Position numbers and translations under genes: made by a program. 64,000 nucleotides of DNA from G963663315 sp963663315 (GTDB lineage Bacteria > Pseudomonadota > Gammaproteobacteria > Arenicellales > Poriferihabitantaceae). The notes beneath the pieces were generated by a model. The model was not told where the DNA came from, did no database searches, and worked only from the letters and a program-made list of their open reading frames with translations. This document shows, piece after piece, positions 1 through 7,873 of the stretch. The stretch is taken from positions 2,232,001-2,296,000 of the forward strand of contig OY760176.1 of NCBI GenBank assembly GCA_963663315.1, written 5' to 3'. Numbering within the stretch: position 1 is the stretch's first letter; the number at the start of each line of letters is the position of its first letter.

Positions 1-436
1 TCGAACTGCCGATGGACAAACGGTGATTGTTGCAGTCCAGAACCAGCGGGAATGGGCAGGATTCTGCGATCAGGTACTGGATCAGGCAGAACTGGCAGAA
101 GACCCGCGTTTCATGGATAATAACCATCGAGTGGATAACCGCAATGAGATGGACAAAATCATTCTTTCGATAACCGAAACACTTACACGCAACGAACTGG
201 TCGAAAAGCTGGCGAACGCTGATATCGCGTATGGCGCGGTTAACGACATTGCCGGGCTGTCTTCCCATCCTGCTTTGACCAGACGGTCCGGCATCTCCAG
301 CCAGGGAGAAGTCATCCACTTCCCGACCCGGCCGATTCATCAAAAAAACAACATGTCAAACCAACAGGACACAGATCAACCACAGGCGCCACGCATCGGG
401 CAGCACAGTCAGGCCATCCGCAGGGAGTTTGCCTGA
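1..436 (+). CDS. CaiB/BaiF (class III) CoA-transferase, C-terminal part
   Basis: The reading frame is open from the window edge to a stop at 434-436, so the N-terminal CoA-binding part and the catalytic aspartate lie outside. The visible start reads ADGQTVIVAVQNQREW, the usual class III CoA-transferase stretch, followed by the helix in which new members carry 'DPRF'. Later the 'ADIAYGAVND' strand and 'HPALTRR' match the family C-terminal lobe. The family moves CoA between carboxylic acids in the cytoplasm. The gene ends 3 nt before a MaoC/FAS1-type dehydratase, a pairing known from mesaconyl-CoA and itaconyl-CoA chemistry. The substrate cannot be read from this fragment. Confidence 0.85.
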   Translation, partial: RTADGQTVIVAVQNQREWAGFCDQVLDQAELAEDPRFMDNNHRVDNRNEMDKIILSITETLTRNELVEKLANADIAYGAVNDIAGLSSHPALTRRSGISSQGEVIHFPTRPIHQKNNMSNQQDTDQPQAPRIGQHSQAIRREFA

Positions 437-439
437 TCG

Positions 440-1318
440 ATGGAGAACCAGACGCCAGCGTTGACCCTGGACCAGGAGGTTCTCAACCGATGTGTCGGTC
501 GATACAAGGAAACCAGAGATCATATCGATGCCAGGCCTGCGAATTTCTTGCGCGCAACCCTGAATCAGGAGAGAAGGGAATTTCTGGAAGGTGACATTCT
601 CCCACCAGGCTGGCACTGGATGTATTTTCTGGAAACGCAGCGAATTGATCAACTCGGTGAAGATGGCCATACTTCACTCGACGATTTCATGCCGCCGGTG
701 GCGCTGCCACAAAGGATGTGGGCAGGGTCGCGGCTGAAGTTTCACAGCCCGCTGATTATTGGCGAAAAAATCATTAAAACTTCCACGATCAACAGTATCA
801 CCAGAAAATCCGGCAGCACGGGCGACCTGTGTTTTGTCGTCATACAGCATCGGTTTTTTTCAGGATCAACATTAAAACTTGAGGAAGGACAGAATATTGT
901 TTATCGCAGGAATGCGCCCCCCGGCGCACCGGGAAAACCTCCAATCCCTGCCCCGCAGGATGCTGATTACTCAGCCACCATCCAGACCACCAGCACCTTG
1001 TTGTTCCGTTATTCTGCGCTCACCTTTAACAGCCATCGAATCCATTATGACCTGGATTATTGTCAGCGGGTCGAAAATTACCCTGCTCTGGTGGTGCATG
1101 GGCCACTGGTCGCCACCCTGATGTTGAAAGAGGCACAGACCCGCGACAATTACAGAATCGACCAAAACCTGGGTGAATTCAATTTCAAGGCACTCAGCCC
1201 GCTGTTCAGTGACCATGATTTCTCCATTCACCTGAAGGAGCACAAGGACCACTGCGAAATCTGGGCCACCAACCCGAATGGAAATCTGGCGATGAGCGCG
1301 ACCCTTACCCTGAGTTAA
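440..1318 (+). CDS. MaoC/FAS1-like acyl-CoA dehydratase (mesaconyl-C4-CoA hydratase type)
   Basis: This 292-aa protein has the two-part layout of FAS1-like/HTD2 dehydratases. An N-terminal half (to about residue 150) carries 'PALPQRMWAGSRLKFH'-type sequence and a 'VYRR' end. A C-terminal hot-dog half has 'LLFRYSALTFNSHRIHYD', where the FNSHRIHYD motif holds the hydratase aspartate/histidine region. The length fits the mesaconyl-C4-CoA and itaconyl-CoA hydratase family. It starts 3 nt after the CoA-transferase and is probably translationally coupled to it. The pair could activate and hydrate a C4-C5 unsaturated dicarboxylic acid. The exact substrate is inferred only from family and context. 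Confidence 0.8.
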   Translation: MENQTPALTLDQEVLNRCVGRYKETRDHIDARPANFLRATLNQERREFLEGDILPPGWHWMYFLETQRIDQLGEDGHTSLDDFMPPVALPQRMWAGSRLKFHSPLIIGEKIIKTSTINSITRKSGSTGDLCFVVIQHRFFSGSTLKLEEGQNIVYRRNAPPGAPGKPPIPAPQDADYSATIQTTSTLLFRYSALTFNSHRIHYDLDYCQRVENYPALVVHGPLVATLMLKEAQTRDNYRIDQNLGEFNFKALSPLFSDHDFSIHLKEHKDHCEIWATNPNGNLAMSATLTLS

Positions 1319-1366
1319 CCCCGCCCGGCCACCGGATGTCGGCAATTATTGTGGCGCCAACTCTCC

Positions 1367-2107
1367 TCAGGCCCGGCACAGATCCATGAAGTTGTCGTAA
1401 AGCTGCCTGGCATTGCGGGCAAATGAATCCATACTGGCATCACTCTCCGCCTTGATCATGTCCAGACCGGTCGGCCCCATGGCAGTTTCCAGCGCCTGCC
1501 TGTAAGTCGGAATCGCGCCCCAGTTGCTGACCGTGTCCGGCTCGATTTCGACATGATACTGCATTGACCAGGCTTTATCGCCTACCCGCATCGCCTGCAC
1601 ACGGCAAATATCGGAAGAAGCCAGAACGGTCGAGTTTTCCGGTGGCTGGGCAACACAAACCGAATGCCATTGCAAACATTTCTGGGTGACCGGCATTTTC
1701 GCGAAAATCGGGTCTGACTCACCTTCTTCAGTCAATTCCACCTCCATCACGCCAATCTCAGGTGGAGTTTGTGGCCCACAGGTGCCCCCGAGCGCATCCG
1801 CGAGAAGCTGATGCCCCAGACACAGTCCGAGATAAGGTCGCTTTAATTCGTTAACCCATTTTCGAATTGCCTGTTTCTCGACAATCATCCAGGGATTCTG
1901 ATCTACATCCCATACATCCATCGGGCCGCCCATCACCCATAGCGCATCATATCGCTCCAGTGCAGGTATTGAATCACCCGCATCCAATTCAACGGCATGC
2001 CACTCGACACCATCCTCTTTGAGAAAATCTCTCAATATGCCGGGATGTTCACAATCTATATGTTGAAAAACCAGGAGATTCACTTTTTCAAGCCAGGAGA
2101 AATACAA
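1367..2107 (-). CDS. Class I glutamine amidotransferase (GMP synthase-like)
   Basis: The protein is about 240 aa and consists of one class I glutamine amidotransferase domain. The nucleophile elbow GLCLGHQ places the catalytic Cys near residue 96. The 'LQWHSVCV' strand and the 'MQYHVEIEP' segment give the His and Glu of the triad. Stand-alone domains of this type hydrolyse glutamine or related gamma-glutamyl amides, and many are of unknown use. It converges on the dehydratase gene with a 48-nt gap. The coordinates use a TTG start. A GTG eight codons further in (2083) gives VNLLVFQ, a more typical family N-terminus, and is an equally good candidate, but neither has a clear ribosome site. Confidence 0.8.
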   Translation of the reverse strand: MYFSWLEKVNLLVFQHIDCEHPGILRDFLKEDGVEWHAVELDAGDSIPALERYDALWVMGGPMDVWDVDQNPWMIVEKQAIRKWVNELKRPYLGLCLGHQLLADALGGTCGPQTPPEIGVMEVELTEEGESDPIFAKMPVTQKCLQWHSVCVAQPPENSTVLASSDICRVQAMRVGDKAWSMQYHVEIEPDTVSNWGAIPTYRQALETAMGPTGLDMIKAESDASMDSFARNARQLYDNFMDLCRA

Positions 2108-2313
2108 GCCACTGGAGTATACCCGGTTAAAGCCTCAGGCTGTCCAAATCCTCATTATCGATATACCGGTTAATCCATGCTGGCCGGGAGTAAATTCTGG
2201 CGTTGACTCCAGATAAAGTTTTCCTGATAAATATAATTTCATCAAACTATAATACAATCCAGGCTGTCAGCAGTGCTGACATCCTGACTGTGATCAAAGG
2301 AACTTTAACCGAC

Positions 2314-2781
2314 ATGGCATCCAAAAAAACCCTGTATCTGGCAAACCCGTATGGCTTCTCAGCACAGCAGCGCGCGGGGCCGCTGCAAGAACTGATCGCA
2401 GCTCTGGAGTCGGTCGGCGCCGAAGTTTGGGAACCGTTTGAGCGCAACAACCAACTCGACCTGACGAGCGCAGGGGCTTACTACCAGATCGGTCAAGCCG
2501 ATCTGTGTGATGTACGCGATTCAGATGGAATATTCGCGATAGTCAACGGCTGTCCCCCGGACGAAGGGGTGATGGTGGAACTTGGTATGGCGATCGCCTG
2601 GCAAAAACCGGTGTTCCTGTTCCGTGATGATTTCCGCCGATGCACCGACAGCGAGAGCTACCCGCTCAATCTGATGCTGTTTACCGGTCTGCCGGAACAC
2701 GGCTGGGAGAATGCCTGGTACAGTTCGGTTGACCAGATCGCCGATCCCGACAAGGCGCTGGCTCAATGGTTGAAGGGCTGA
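2314..2781 (+). CDS. Nucleoside 2-deoxyribosyltransferase-like protein
   Basis: This is a 155-aa Rossmann-like protein. It opens with KTLYLANPYGFS (family motif Y-L-A-x-P) and has the conserved 'DLCDVRDSDGIFAI' strand plus 'PDEGVMVELGMAIAWQKPV', in which the glutamate is the nucleophile in characterised members. The family exchanges bases on deoxynucleosides or hydrolyses nucleotides. The ATG at 2314 was chosen over upstream starts because AAGGA lies about 12 nt before it and homologous sequence starts there. It ends 4 nt before the end of the convergent hdrB remnant. Confidence 0.78.
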   Translation: MASKKTLYLANPYGFSAQQRAGPLQELIAALESVGAEVWEPFERNNQLDLTSAGAYYQIGQADLCDVRDSDGIFAIVNGCPPDEGVMVELGMAIAWQKPVFLFRDDFRRCTDSESYPLNLMLFTGLPEHGWENAWYSSVDQIADPDKALAQWLKG

Positions 2782-2785
2782 CGAG

Positions 2786-3425
2786 CTACCTGGCTGCGAT
2801 TTCTTCCAGCTTTTTCGCTCTGATCACCTGACCATTCAGACCGGCTTCTTTGGCAGTACCACCGTAAGCTACAGTCATCAACTGACTGTAATAAACCACT
2901 GGCATGTTGAATTTTGTGTTGTAGGTCTTGTTGATCTGTTCCTGATAAACCTCGACATTCATCTGGCAGACCGGGCAGGTGGTAACGATCATATCGGCGT
3001 CATGATCGTAGGCCGATTCAACAATTTCCTTTATCTGGACCTGACTCTTCTCGGGCTCCGAGAAGGCCAGCGCACCGCCACAACAGGTGACCTTTTGCTC
3101 ATATTTGTCTGCTGCTTCGGCGCCCATGGTCTCGACCATTTTATCCAGATACTTGGGATTCTCGAATGACTCGCCATCGATACCGAACGGACGGTTGGTC
3201 TGACATCCGACATAGCCTGCGATTTTCAACCCATCCAGTGGCTTTTTAACGGGGGCCTCAAGCTCATCGTAACCGAAATCCTCAATCAACACTTCCACCA
3301 TATGACGAACTCCCTTTGGCGGTGTCTTTGGTGATATCCACCTTGAGGCCCACGTCGGCCAGAATGTTCTGTGTATCTGCCAGCAGTTGCTCCGATTTTG
3401 GCAATCGCTCTACCGACTCCTTCAT
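2786..3425 (-). pseudogene. Remnant of heterodisulfide reductase subunit B-like gene (hdrB)
   Basis: The intact part from ATG 3301 (171 aa) is the second CCG domain of an HdrB-type protein: 'GYVGCQTNRPFG', then 'KVTCCGGALAF', then 'TTCPVCQMN', the C-x-CC-x-CxxC pattern that binds a noncubane 4Fe-4S cluster. HdrB proteins are about 300 aa with two such domains, so the first half is missing. Upstream, in the next frame from 3425, 38 more codons look like the linker that normally precedes VRHMVEVLIED. The frames join if one base near 3311 is removed. An in-frame TGA sits just before 3425. No hdrA or hdrC lies nearby. The gene is most likely non-functional. Confidence 0.7.
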
Positions 3426-3537
3426 TCAAAGACGGGAACCTGATACACTTGCCAGACTCCTGCAAACATGGCCGAAAACAAGCCGGGTGCGTCCTTCCTG
3501 GAAGATCCGCAATCAACAAACCAGACCCCTGTGATAT

Positions 3538-4347
3538 ATGACTCCTGATCCTGATCTCAAGGAATATCAGATTCCGGATGAGCCATTCTACGCTCCCCAG
3601 AGAAACGAAGTTGAATTGTTTGAAGCTGCCTGTAAAAATGGTATCCCGGTATTACTGAAAGGCCCGACAGGATGCGGCAAGACCCGATTCATGGAACACA
3701 TGGCATGGAAATTGAAACGTCCCTTGATTACCGTTTCATGTCATGATGATCTGACCGCTTCGGACCTGGTCGGTCGATATCTGATCGTAGGCGGTGAGAC
3801 GCGATGGTCAGACGGCCCCCTGACCCGGGCAGTCCGCGGTGGCGGGATCTGTTATCTTGATGAAATCGTTGAAGCGCGCAAGGATACCACCGTCGTCATC
3901 CATCCGCTGGCGGATGATCGCAGAATTCTGCCGATAGAAAAAACCGGCGAACTTCTGGTCGCCTCCGATCAGTTTTGTCTGTCGATATCGTATAACCCTG
4001 GCTACCAGAGCGTACTCAAAGATCTGAAACAAAGCACCCGACAACGTTTTATTTCGATTGAATTCAATTACCCCCCGGCCAGACTTGAAACCGATATTAT
4101 CGTACAGGAATCCGGCCTCGACAGAGAAATGTCAGCCCGTCTGGTGAAGTATGCAGGAATGACCCGAAACCTCAAGGGCAGTGGCCTGGAAGAAGGGGCA
4201 AGTACTCGATTACTGGTACATGCGGCGAAGTTGATGGTTAGTGGTATCAGTCCGAAAGATGCCTGTCGCGGTGCGATATCGGAAACCCTCAGTGACGATC
4301 CGGACATGCTAAAGGCTGTGAGTGAACTCAGTGCCTCGCTGTTTTAA
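3538..4347 (+). CDS. cbbQ: CbbQ/NirQ/NorQ-family AAA+ ATPase
   Basis: This 269-aa MoxR-clade AAA+ ATPase has Walker A GPTGCGKT at residues 42-49, Walker B ICYLDEI at 104-110 and the family signature SYNPGYQ near 158. Its C-terminal helical domain is the CbbQ type. Such ATPases remodel RuBisCO or help insert metal into nitric oxide reductase, together with a VWA-domain partner (CbbO/NorD). No partner and no cbbL, nor or nir gene occurs in the window, so the client is unknown. The gene is followed 48 nt later by rpiA, a pentose-phosphate gene, which hints at a link to carbon fixation but proves nothing. Confidence 0.82.
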   Translation: MTPDPDLKEYQIPDEPFYAPQRNEVELFEAACKNGIPVLLKGPTGCGKTRFMEHMAWKLKRPLITVSCHDDLTASDLVGRYLIVGGETRWSDGPLTRAVRGGGICYLDEIVEARKDTTVVIHPLADDRRILPIEKTGELLVASDQFCLSISYNPGYQSVLKDLKQSTRQRFISIEFNYPPARLETDIIVQESGLDREMSARLVKYAGMTRNLKGSGLEEGASTRLLVHAAKLMVSGISPKDACRGAISETLSDDPDMLKAVSELSASLF

Positions 4348-4395
4348 TGCTGATTCTGAACGAAATCACCTGACCCACCGCACAGAATAACAACC

Positions 4396-5052
4396 ATGTC
4401 GATAGATAGTCAGAAACAACTGTCCGCCAGCGCCGCACTTGAATACATTCAGATGGGAGATGTCGTCGGTGTCGGCACAGGCTCCACCGTGAACTACTTT
4501 ATCGATGCCCTGGCGTTGATCAAGAGCAAAGTCGATGGAGCTGTAGCAAGCTCTGAAGCGACCGCCGACAGATTGCGCACTCACCGCATTCCGGTACTGG
4601 ATCTGGGTCAGGTCGGCACATTGCCGGTCTATGTGGACGGGGCCGATGAAGCAACCCGGCATCTGCATCTGATAAAAGGTGGTGGCGGGGCGCTTACCCG
4701 GGAAAAGATTGTTGCCCAGGCATCGGAAAAGTTTGTTTGCATTGCAGACCAAAACAAGCTGGTTGACAGACTGGGTGCGTTTCCATTACCAGTCGAAGTA
4801 ATACCGATGGCGCAAAGCATGGTCGCCCGCAAGATGGTCAGTTTTGGTGGACAGCCAGTGTTGCGCACCGGCTTCATCACTGACAATGGCAACATCATTC
4901 TGGATATAAGAAATCTGGATATCGAAAACCCGGTGGACATGGAAAGGAGAATGAATCAGATTCCAGGCGTGGTCACCGTCGGCCTGTTCGCACTGCGTGG
5001 CGCCGATGTGTTGTTATTGGGAACCGATTCGGGCATTCGGAAGTTCGAATGA
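4396..5052 (+). CDS. rpiA: Ribose-5-phosphate isomerase A
   Basis: This 218-aa protein interconverts ribose 5-phosphate and ribulose 5-phosphate in the pentose-phosphate pathway. It has the phosphate-binding GTGSTVNYF loop (about residues 22-30), the DGADEA motif, the 'KGGGGALTREKI' active-site segment and the 'DQNKLVDRLG' stretch with the catalytic region. The length is normal for RpiA. It overlaps the following bepA gene by 4 nt (ATGA), so the two are very likely co-translated. Confidence 0.95.
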   Translation: MSIDSQKQLSASAALEYIQMGDVVGVGTGSTVNYFIDALALIKSKVDGAVASSEATADRLRTHRIPVLDLGQVGTLPVYVDGADEATRHLHLIKGGGGALTREKIVAQASEKFVCIADQNKLVDRLGAFPLPVEVIPMAQSMVARKMVSFGGQPVLRTGFITDNGNIILDIRNLDIENPVDMERRMNQIPGVVTVGLFALRGADVLLLGTDSGIRKFE

Positions 5053-6521
5053 ATTTTTTTAATTCCCTGCTGAAGTTTGCAAACCGTGCATTGCTGGCTG
5101 GCCTGCTGGCGATTTCAGTTGCGTTGACAGGGCCGATAACCCAGGCAGATGACCTGCCTGAATTGGGCGACAGCGCGACACAATATCTTAATCCCCGTCA
5201 GGAGAAGCAGATCGGACAGGCGTTCCTGCGTCGTCTGATCAATAGCCCCTCGTTTCTCGCTGATTATGAATTACAACATTATCTGCAAGCCCTGGGGGAC
5301 AGCATTGGACAACACGCTGACCTTCTCGGGACCAGACTCACCTTCAATCTGGTCAAGAACAATGATCTGAACGCATTTGCTGTGCCAGGTGGCTACATTA
5401 CCTTCAATACTGGACTGGTTTTGTCGACCGACAACGAAAGTGAGCTGGCCTCAGTGCTGGCACACGAAATCGCTCACCTGACCCAACGACATTTGCCCAA
5501 ACTTATTGCCAGAGCCAACCAGAACAAACTTCCAGCATTGGCAGCGATTATCGGCTCAATACTGATCGGCGGGCAGGCAGGTGCAACGGGAGTCACCCTG
5601 ACCGGCGCCGCGCTAGCGTCCGACAGACTTGCCTTTACCCGGGATTTTGAGAGAGAGGCTGACTCGATTGGTATCAGTCTGTTGGCTGAATCCGGTTATG
5701 ACCCGAATTCCATGGCCACATTTTTTGGGAAACTGGAACAACATACCAGCCATAACAGTACCGGCGTACCGGAGTTCCTGCGCACCCACCCGCTGTCTTT
5801 CGCCCGGATCGCTGAATCTGAAGTGCGCGCACAGAGCTATCCCGAACAAAAACATGCCAGCAGTTTTGAGTATTTTCTGGCAAAGGCCCGTATCCGGGCG
5901 CTTTATGTAGAACGTCAAAAAGATTCCATACCTTATTTTCTGGCTCAAATCGAATCAGGTTCGGATGAGATTAAAGACGTAGCAAAATACGGTATCGCGA
6001 TTGCATATACACAAAACCGTAAATTTGATAAAGCCCGGGAATTTCTGGCCGGGTTACTCTTCAAGTACCCGGAGCACCCCTGGATTCAATCTGCCTGGGC
6101 CGAACTCAATATTTTGGATAATCAGGTAGAGGAAGGCATTGAGGGATACCTCGACACCATTGGGCGCCACCCCGACCAGCGCTATCTCAGTTATCGGCTG
6201 GCAGAAGCGTACCTGTTCAACAACCAGCCCTCTCTTGCGAAAAAGGTTTTGCGCTATCAGATCAGAAGACATAGCGATGACTACAAGTTGTATCAGCTAT
6301 TGTCCAAAGCCAATGGCGGTCTCGGTAATGTTGCAGAGGCTCATCAGGCAAACGCGGAATATTTTGCAATACTGGGGAATTACAAAAAAGCCATCACTTC
6401 AATTGAACTGGCCTTGAAGGAATCCGGTACTGAAGGATACCTCGGACAGAGTCTGACTGCGCGACTCAAGGATCTGAAAGAGAAACTCGCTCTGCAGAAA
6501 AAGATCAGGTGTACGGATTAG
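5049..6521 (+). CDS. bepA: BepA-like M48 periplasmic metalloprotease with TPR region
   Basis: The 490-aa product has an N-terminal signal peptide (hydrophobic residues about 13-30 ending TQADD), an M48 peptidase domain with HEIAH at residues 139-143, and a third zinc ligand in EREAD near 203. The C-terminal half is a TPR-like helical repeat region. BepA/YfgC chaperones and degrades outer-membrane beta-barrel proteins such as LptD in the periplasm. The start overlaps rpiA by 4 nt. At its 3' end its stop codon overlaps the stop codon of the convergent MFS gene by 4 nt. Confidence 0.9.
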   Translation: MNFFNSLLKFANRALLAGLLAISVALTGPITQADDLPELGDSATQYLNPRQEKQIGQAFLRRLINSPSFLADYELQHYLQALGDSIGQHADLLGTRLTFNLVKNNDLNAFAVPGGYITFNTGLVLSTDNESELASVLAHEIAHLTQRHLPKLIARANQNKLPALAAIIGSILIGGQAGATGVTLTGAALASDRLAFTRDFEREADSIGISLLAESGYDPNSMATFFGKLEQHTSHNSTGVPEFLRTHPLSFARIAESEVRAQSYPEQKHASSFEYFLAKARIRALYVERQKDSIPYFLAQIESGSDEIKDVAKYGIAIAYTQNRKFDKAREFLAGLLFKYPEHPWIQSAWAELNILDNQVEEGIEGYLDTIGRHPDQRYLSYRLAEAYLFNNQPSLAKKVLRYQIRRHSDDYKLYQLLSKANGGLGNVAEAHQANAEYFAILGNYKKAITSIELALKESGTEGYLGQSLTARLKDLKEKLALQKKIRCTD

Positions 6522-7720
6522 CGCATACGCCCTGGAATGTATCGACAATACCAGGCCGCAACAAGCATCCATACTGGAATGTATCGACAATACCAGGCCG
6601 CAACAAGCATCCATACAGAGGCGCCCAAAAACACGACAGGCAGCGCAAACACATTCAGCAAAACAGCATAGATGCCTGGCGTTGCCAGTTGGGAAAAATC
6701 CCGGTAAGTCGCAAAGACTGCCGCCATTTCAGATTGTTCCCAACCGTGCACTGCACGAAAGAACAGGATATTACCCATGCCGTCAAGCATGGTCGCGCCG
6801 AGGGCGCTGATCACCAGTAACACCGAAGCGAACGCAGGAGTCGAAGTGAAACCATATACCAGCAGGGTCAGCATACTGGTGGTGACGAAACCTGCGGCCA
6901 TCAGTTGCCTGACACCATATTTCCGGCCCACCCATCCCCAGAAAGGGACAGACAGTGTCCAGGCTGTGCCGAGCGATACGATTGCGGCGCCCGCCAGCTC
7001 TCCCAGACCCGATTCAACCGCATAGATCGGCACGTAAATTACAAACATGGCCCACCAGCAGGATCGCGCCATGACCAGGCCGTAAGCCAGTCTTAATCGG
7101 GGTTGACGGATGAATCGCTTCAGAAACTGAACCGGACCGAGATCGTGGGAGCCTGATTTCCTTATTTCGACCAGATGCAGACCAAGCATCCGAAAATAGA
7201 TAATCGCGAGAATCACAAACGCTGCGCTGAAAATAAAAGGCGAGTTGTGTGACAGGCGCTGTTCCATAAAGACCCCGAGAACCGGTCCGATGGTCAATGC
7301 GAAAACACTGGCAAACATCCGCAATGGCTCAAACCGGGTCAGTTCACGACGGGGAATCCGTGCCAGCACATATAATGTAAACGAGATTTCTATCGAAACA
7401 ACCGAGGACACATGGAGGAACAGACCCGCGACAAACAGATACGGCTCTTCAAACGATAATAATAACGCGGATGCAAACATCGCTGCGCTGCCACAAAGGA
7501 AAGATCGATAAATTCCGATTTTCGAAATTACTTTTGGCATCCCCAGTGCAGTAAGGATGCTCGCGATGCTGACCACGAATAACAAGGTGCTGGTACGCTG
7601 GGCATTCTCCATAATGACCAGCGCCTGCAGGGGAATGACCGAAAGCAGAATGCCTCGTGACAATGTCTGAACGAAGAACAATCCCGCGAACTTTGTGTAA
7701 TCACTGCCGATCAGGTTCAC
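6518..7720 (-). CDS. MFS transporter with duplicated C-terminus
   Basis: This is a hydrophobic protein of about 400 aa with roughly twelve membrane helices and a long basic loop in the middle, the layout of the major facilitator superfamily. The substrate cannot be predicted. The GTG at 7720 is preferred as start because AGGAG lies 8 nt upstream. A TTG at 7741 would add seven residues and has no such site. The last helix is oddly extended: a 42-bp tandem duplication repeats 14 residues (VWMLVAAWYCRYIP) in frame just before the C-terminus. Confidence 0.78.
   Translation of the reverse strand: MNLIGSDYTKFAGLFFVQTLSRGILLSVIPLQALVIMENAQRTSTLLFVVSIASILTALGMPKVISKIGIYRSFLCGSAAMFASALLLSFEEPYLFVAGLFLHVSSVVSIEISFTLYVLARIPRRELTRFEPLRMFASVFALTIGPVLGVFMEQRLSHNSPFIFSAAFVILAIIYFRMLGLHLVEIRKSGSHDLGPVQFLKRFIRQPRLRLAYGLVMARSCWWAMFVIYVPIYAVESGLGELAGAAIVSLGTAWTLSVPFWGWVGRKYGVRQLMAAGFVTTSMLTLLVYGFTSTPAFASVLLVISALGATMLDGMGNILFFRAVHGWEQSEMAAVFATYRDFSQLATPGIYAVLLNVFALPVVFLGASVWMLVAAWYCRYIPVWMLVAAWYCRYIPGRMR
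6532..6615. repeat. 42-bp perfect tandem duplication
   Basis: Two identical 42-bp units lie head to tail at 6532-6573 and 6574-6615. Because 42 is a multiple of three, the MFS reading frame on the minus strand continues through both units and gains 14 residues. The unit is only present twice and shows no dyad symmetry, so a slippage duplication is the simplest explanation. Confidence 0.95.
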
Positions 7721-7873
7721 CTCAGGGTCTCCTGCAGGCAAGAATTAACATGGCGAAGATCGCCGACCGGGCCTTACTTCACCATTTTTTTGTGAATATG
7801 TACAGTAGAAAAGCTGCTGATGCGCTGTCATGTCGGATTGCCATTCGGGGCCATGGTTTCGTGTTTTCGCGGA

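Noticed and set aside
3316..3534. Open frame of 72 codons upstream of cbbQ
   Set aside because: It is antisense to the hdrB remnant linker and has no family resemblance or ribosome site.
6532..6615. Repeat as a CRISPR or insertion-sequence trace
   Set aside because: Only two adjacent copies without spacers, inverted ends or a transposase occur; a simple tandem duplication explains it.
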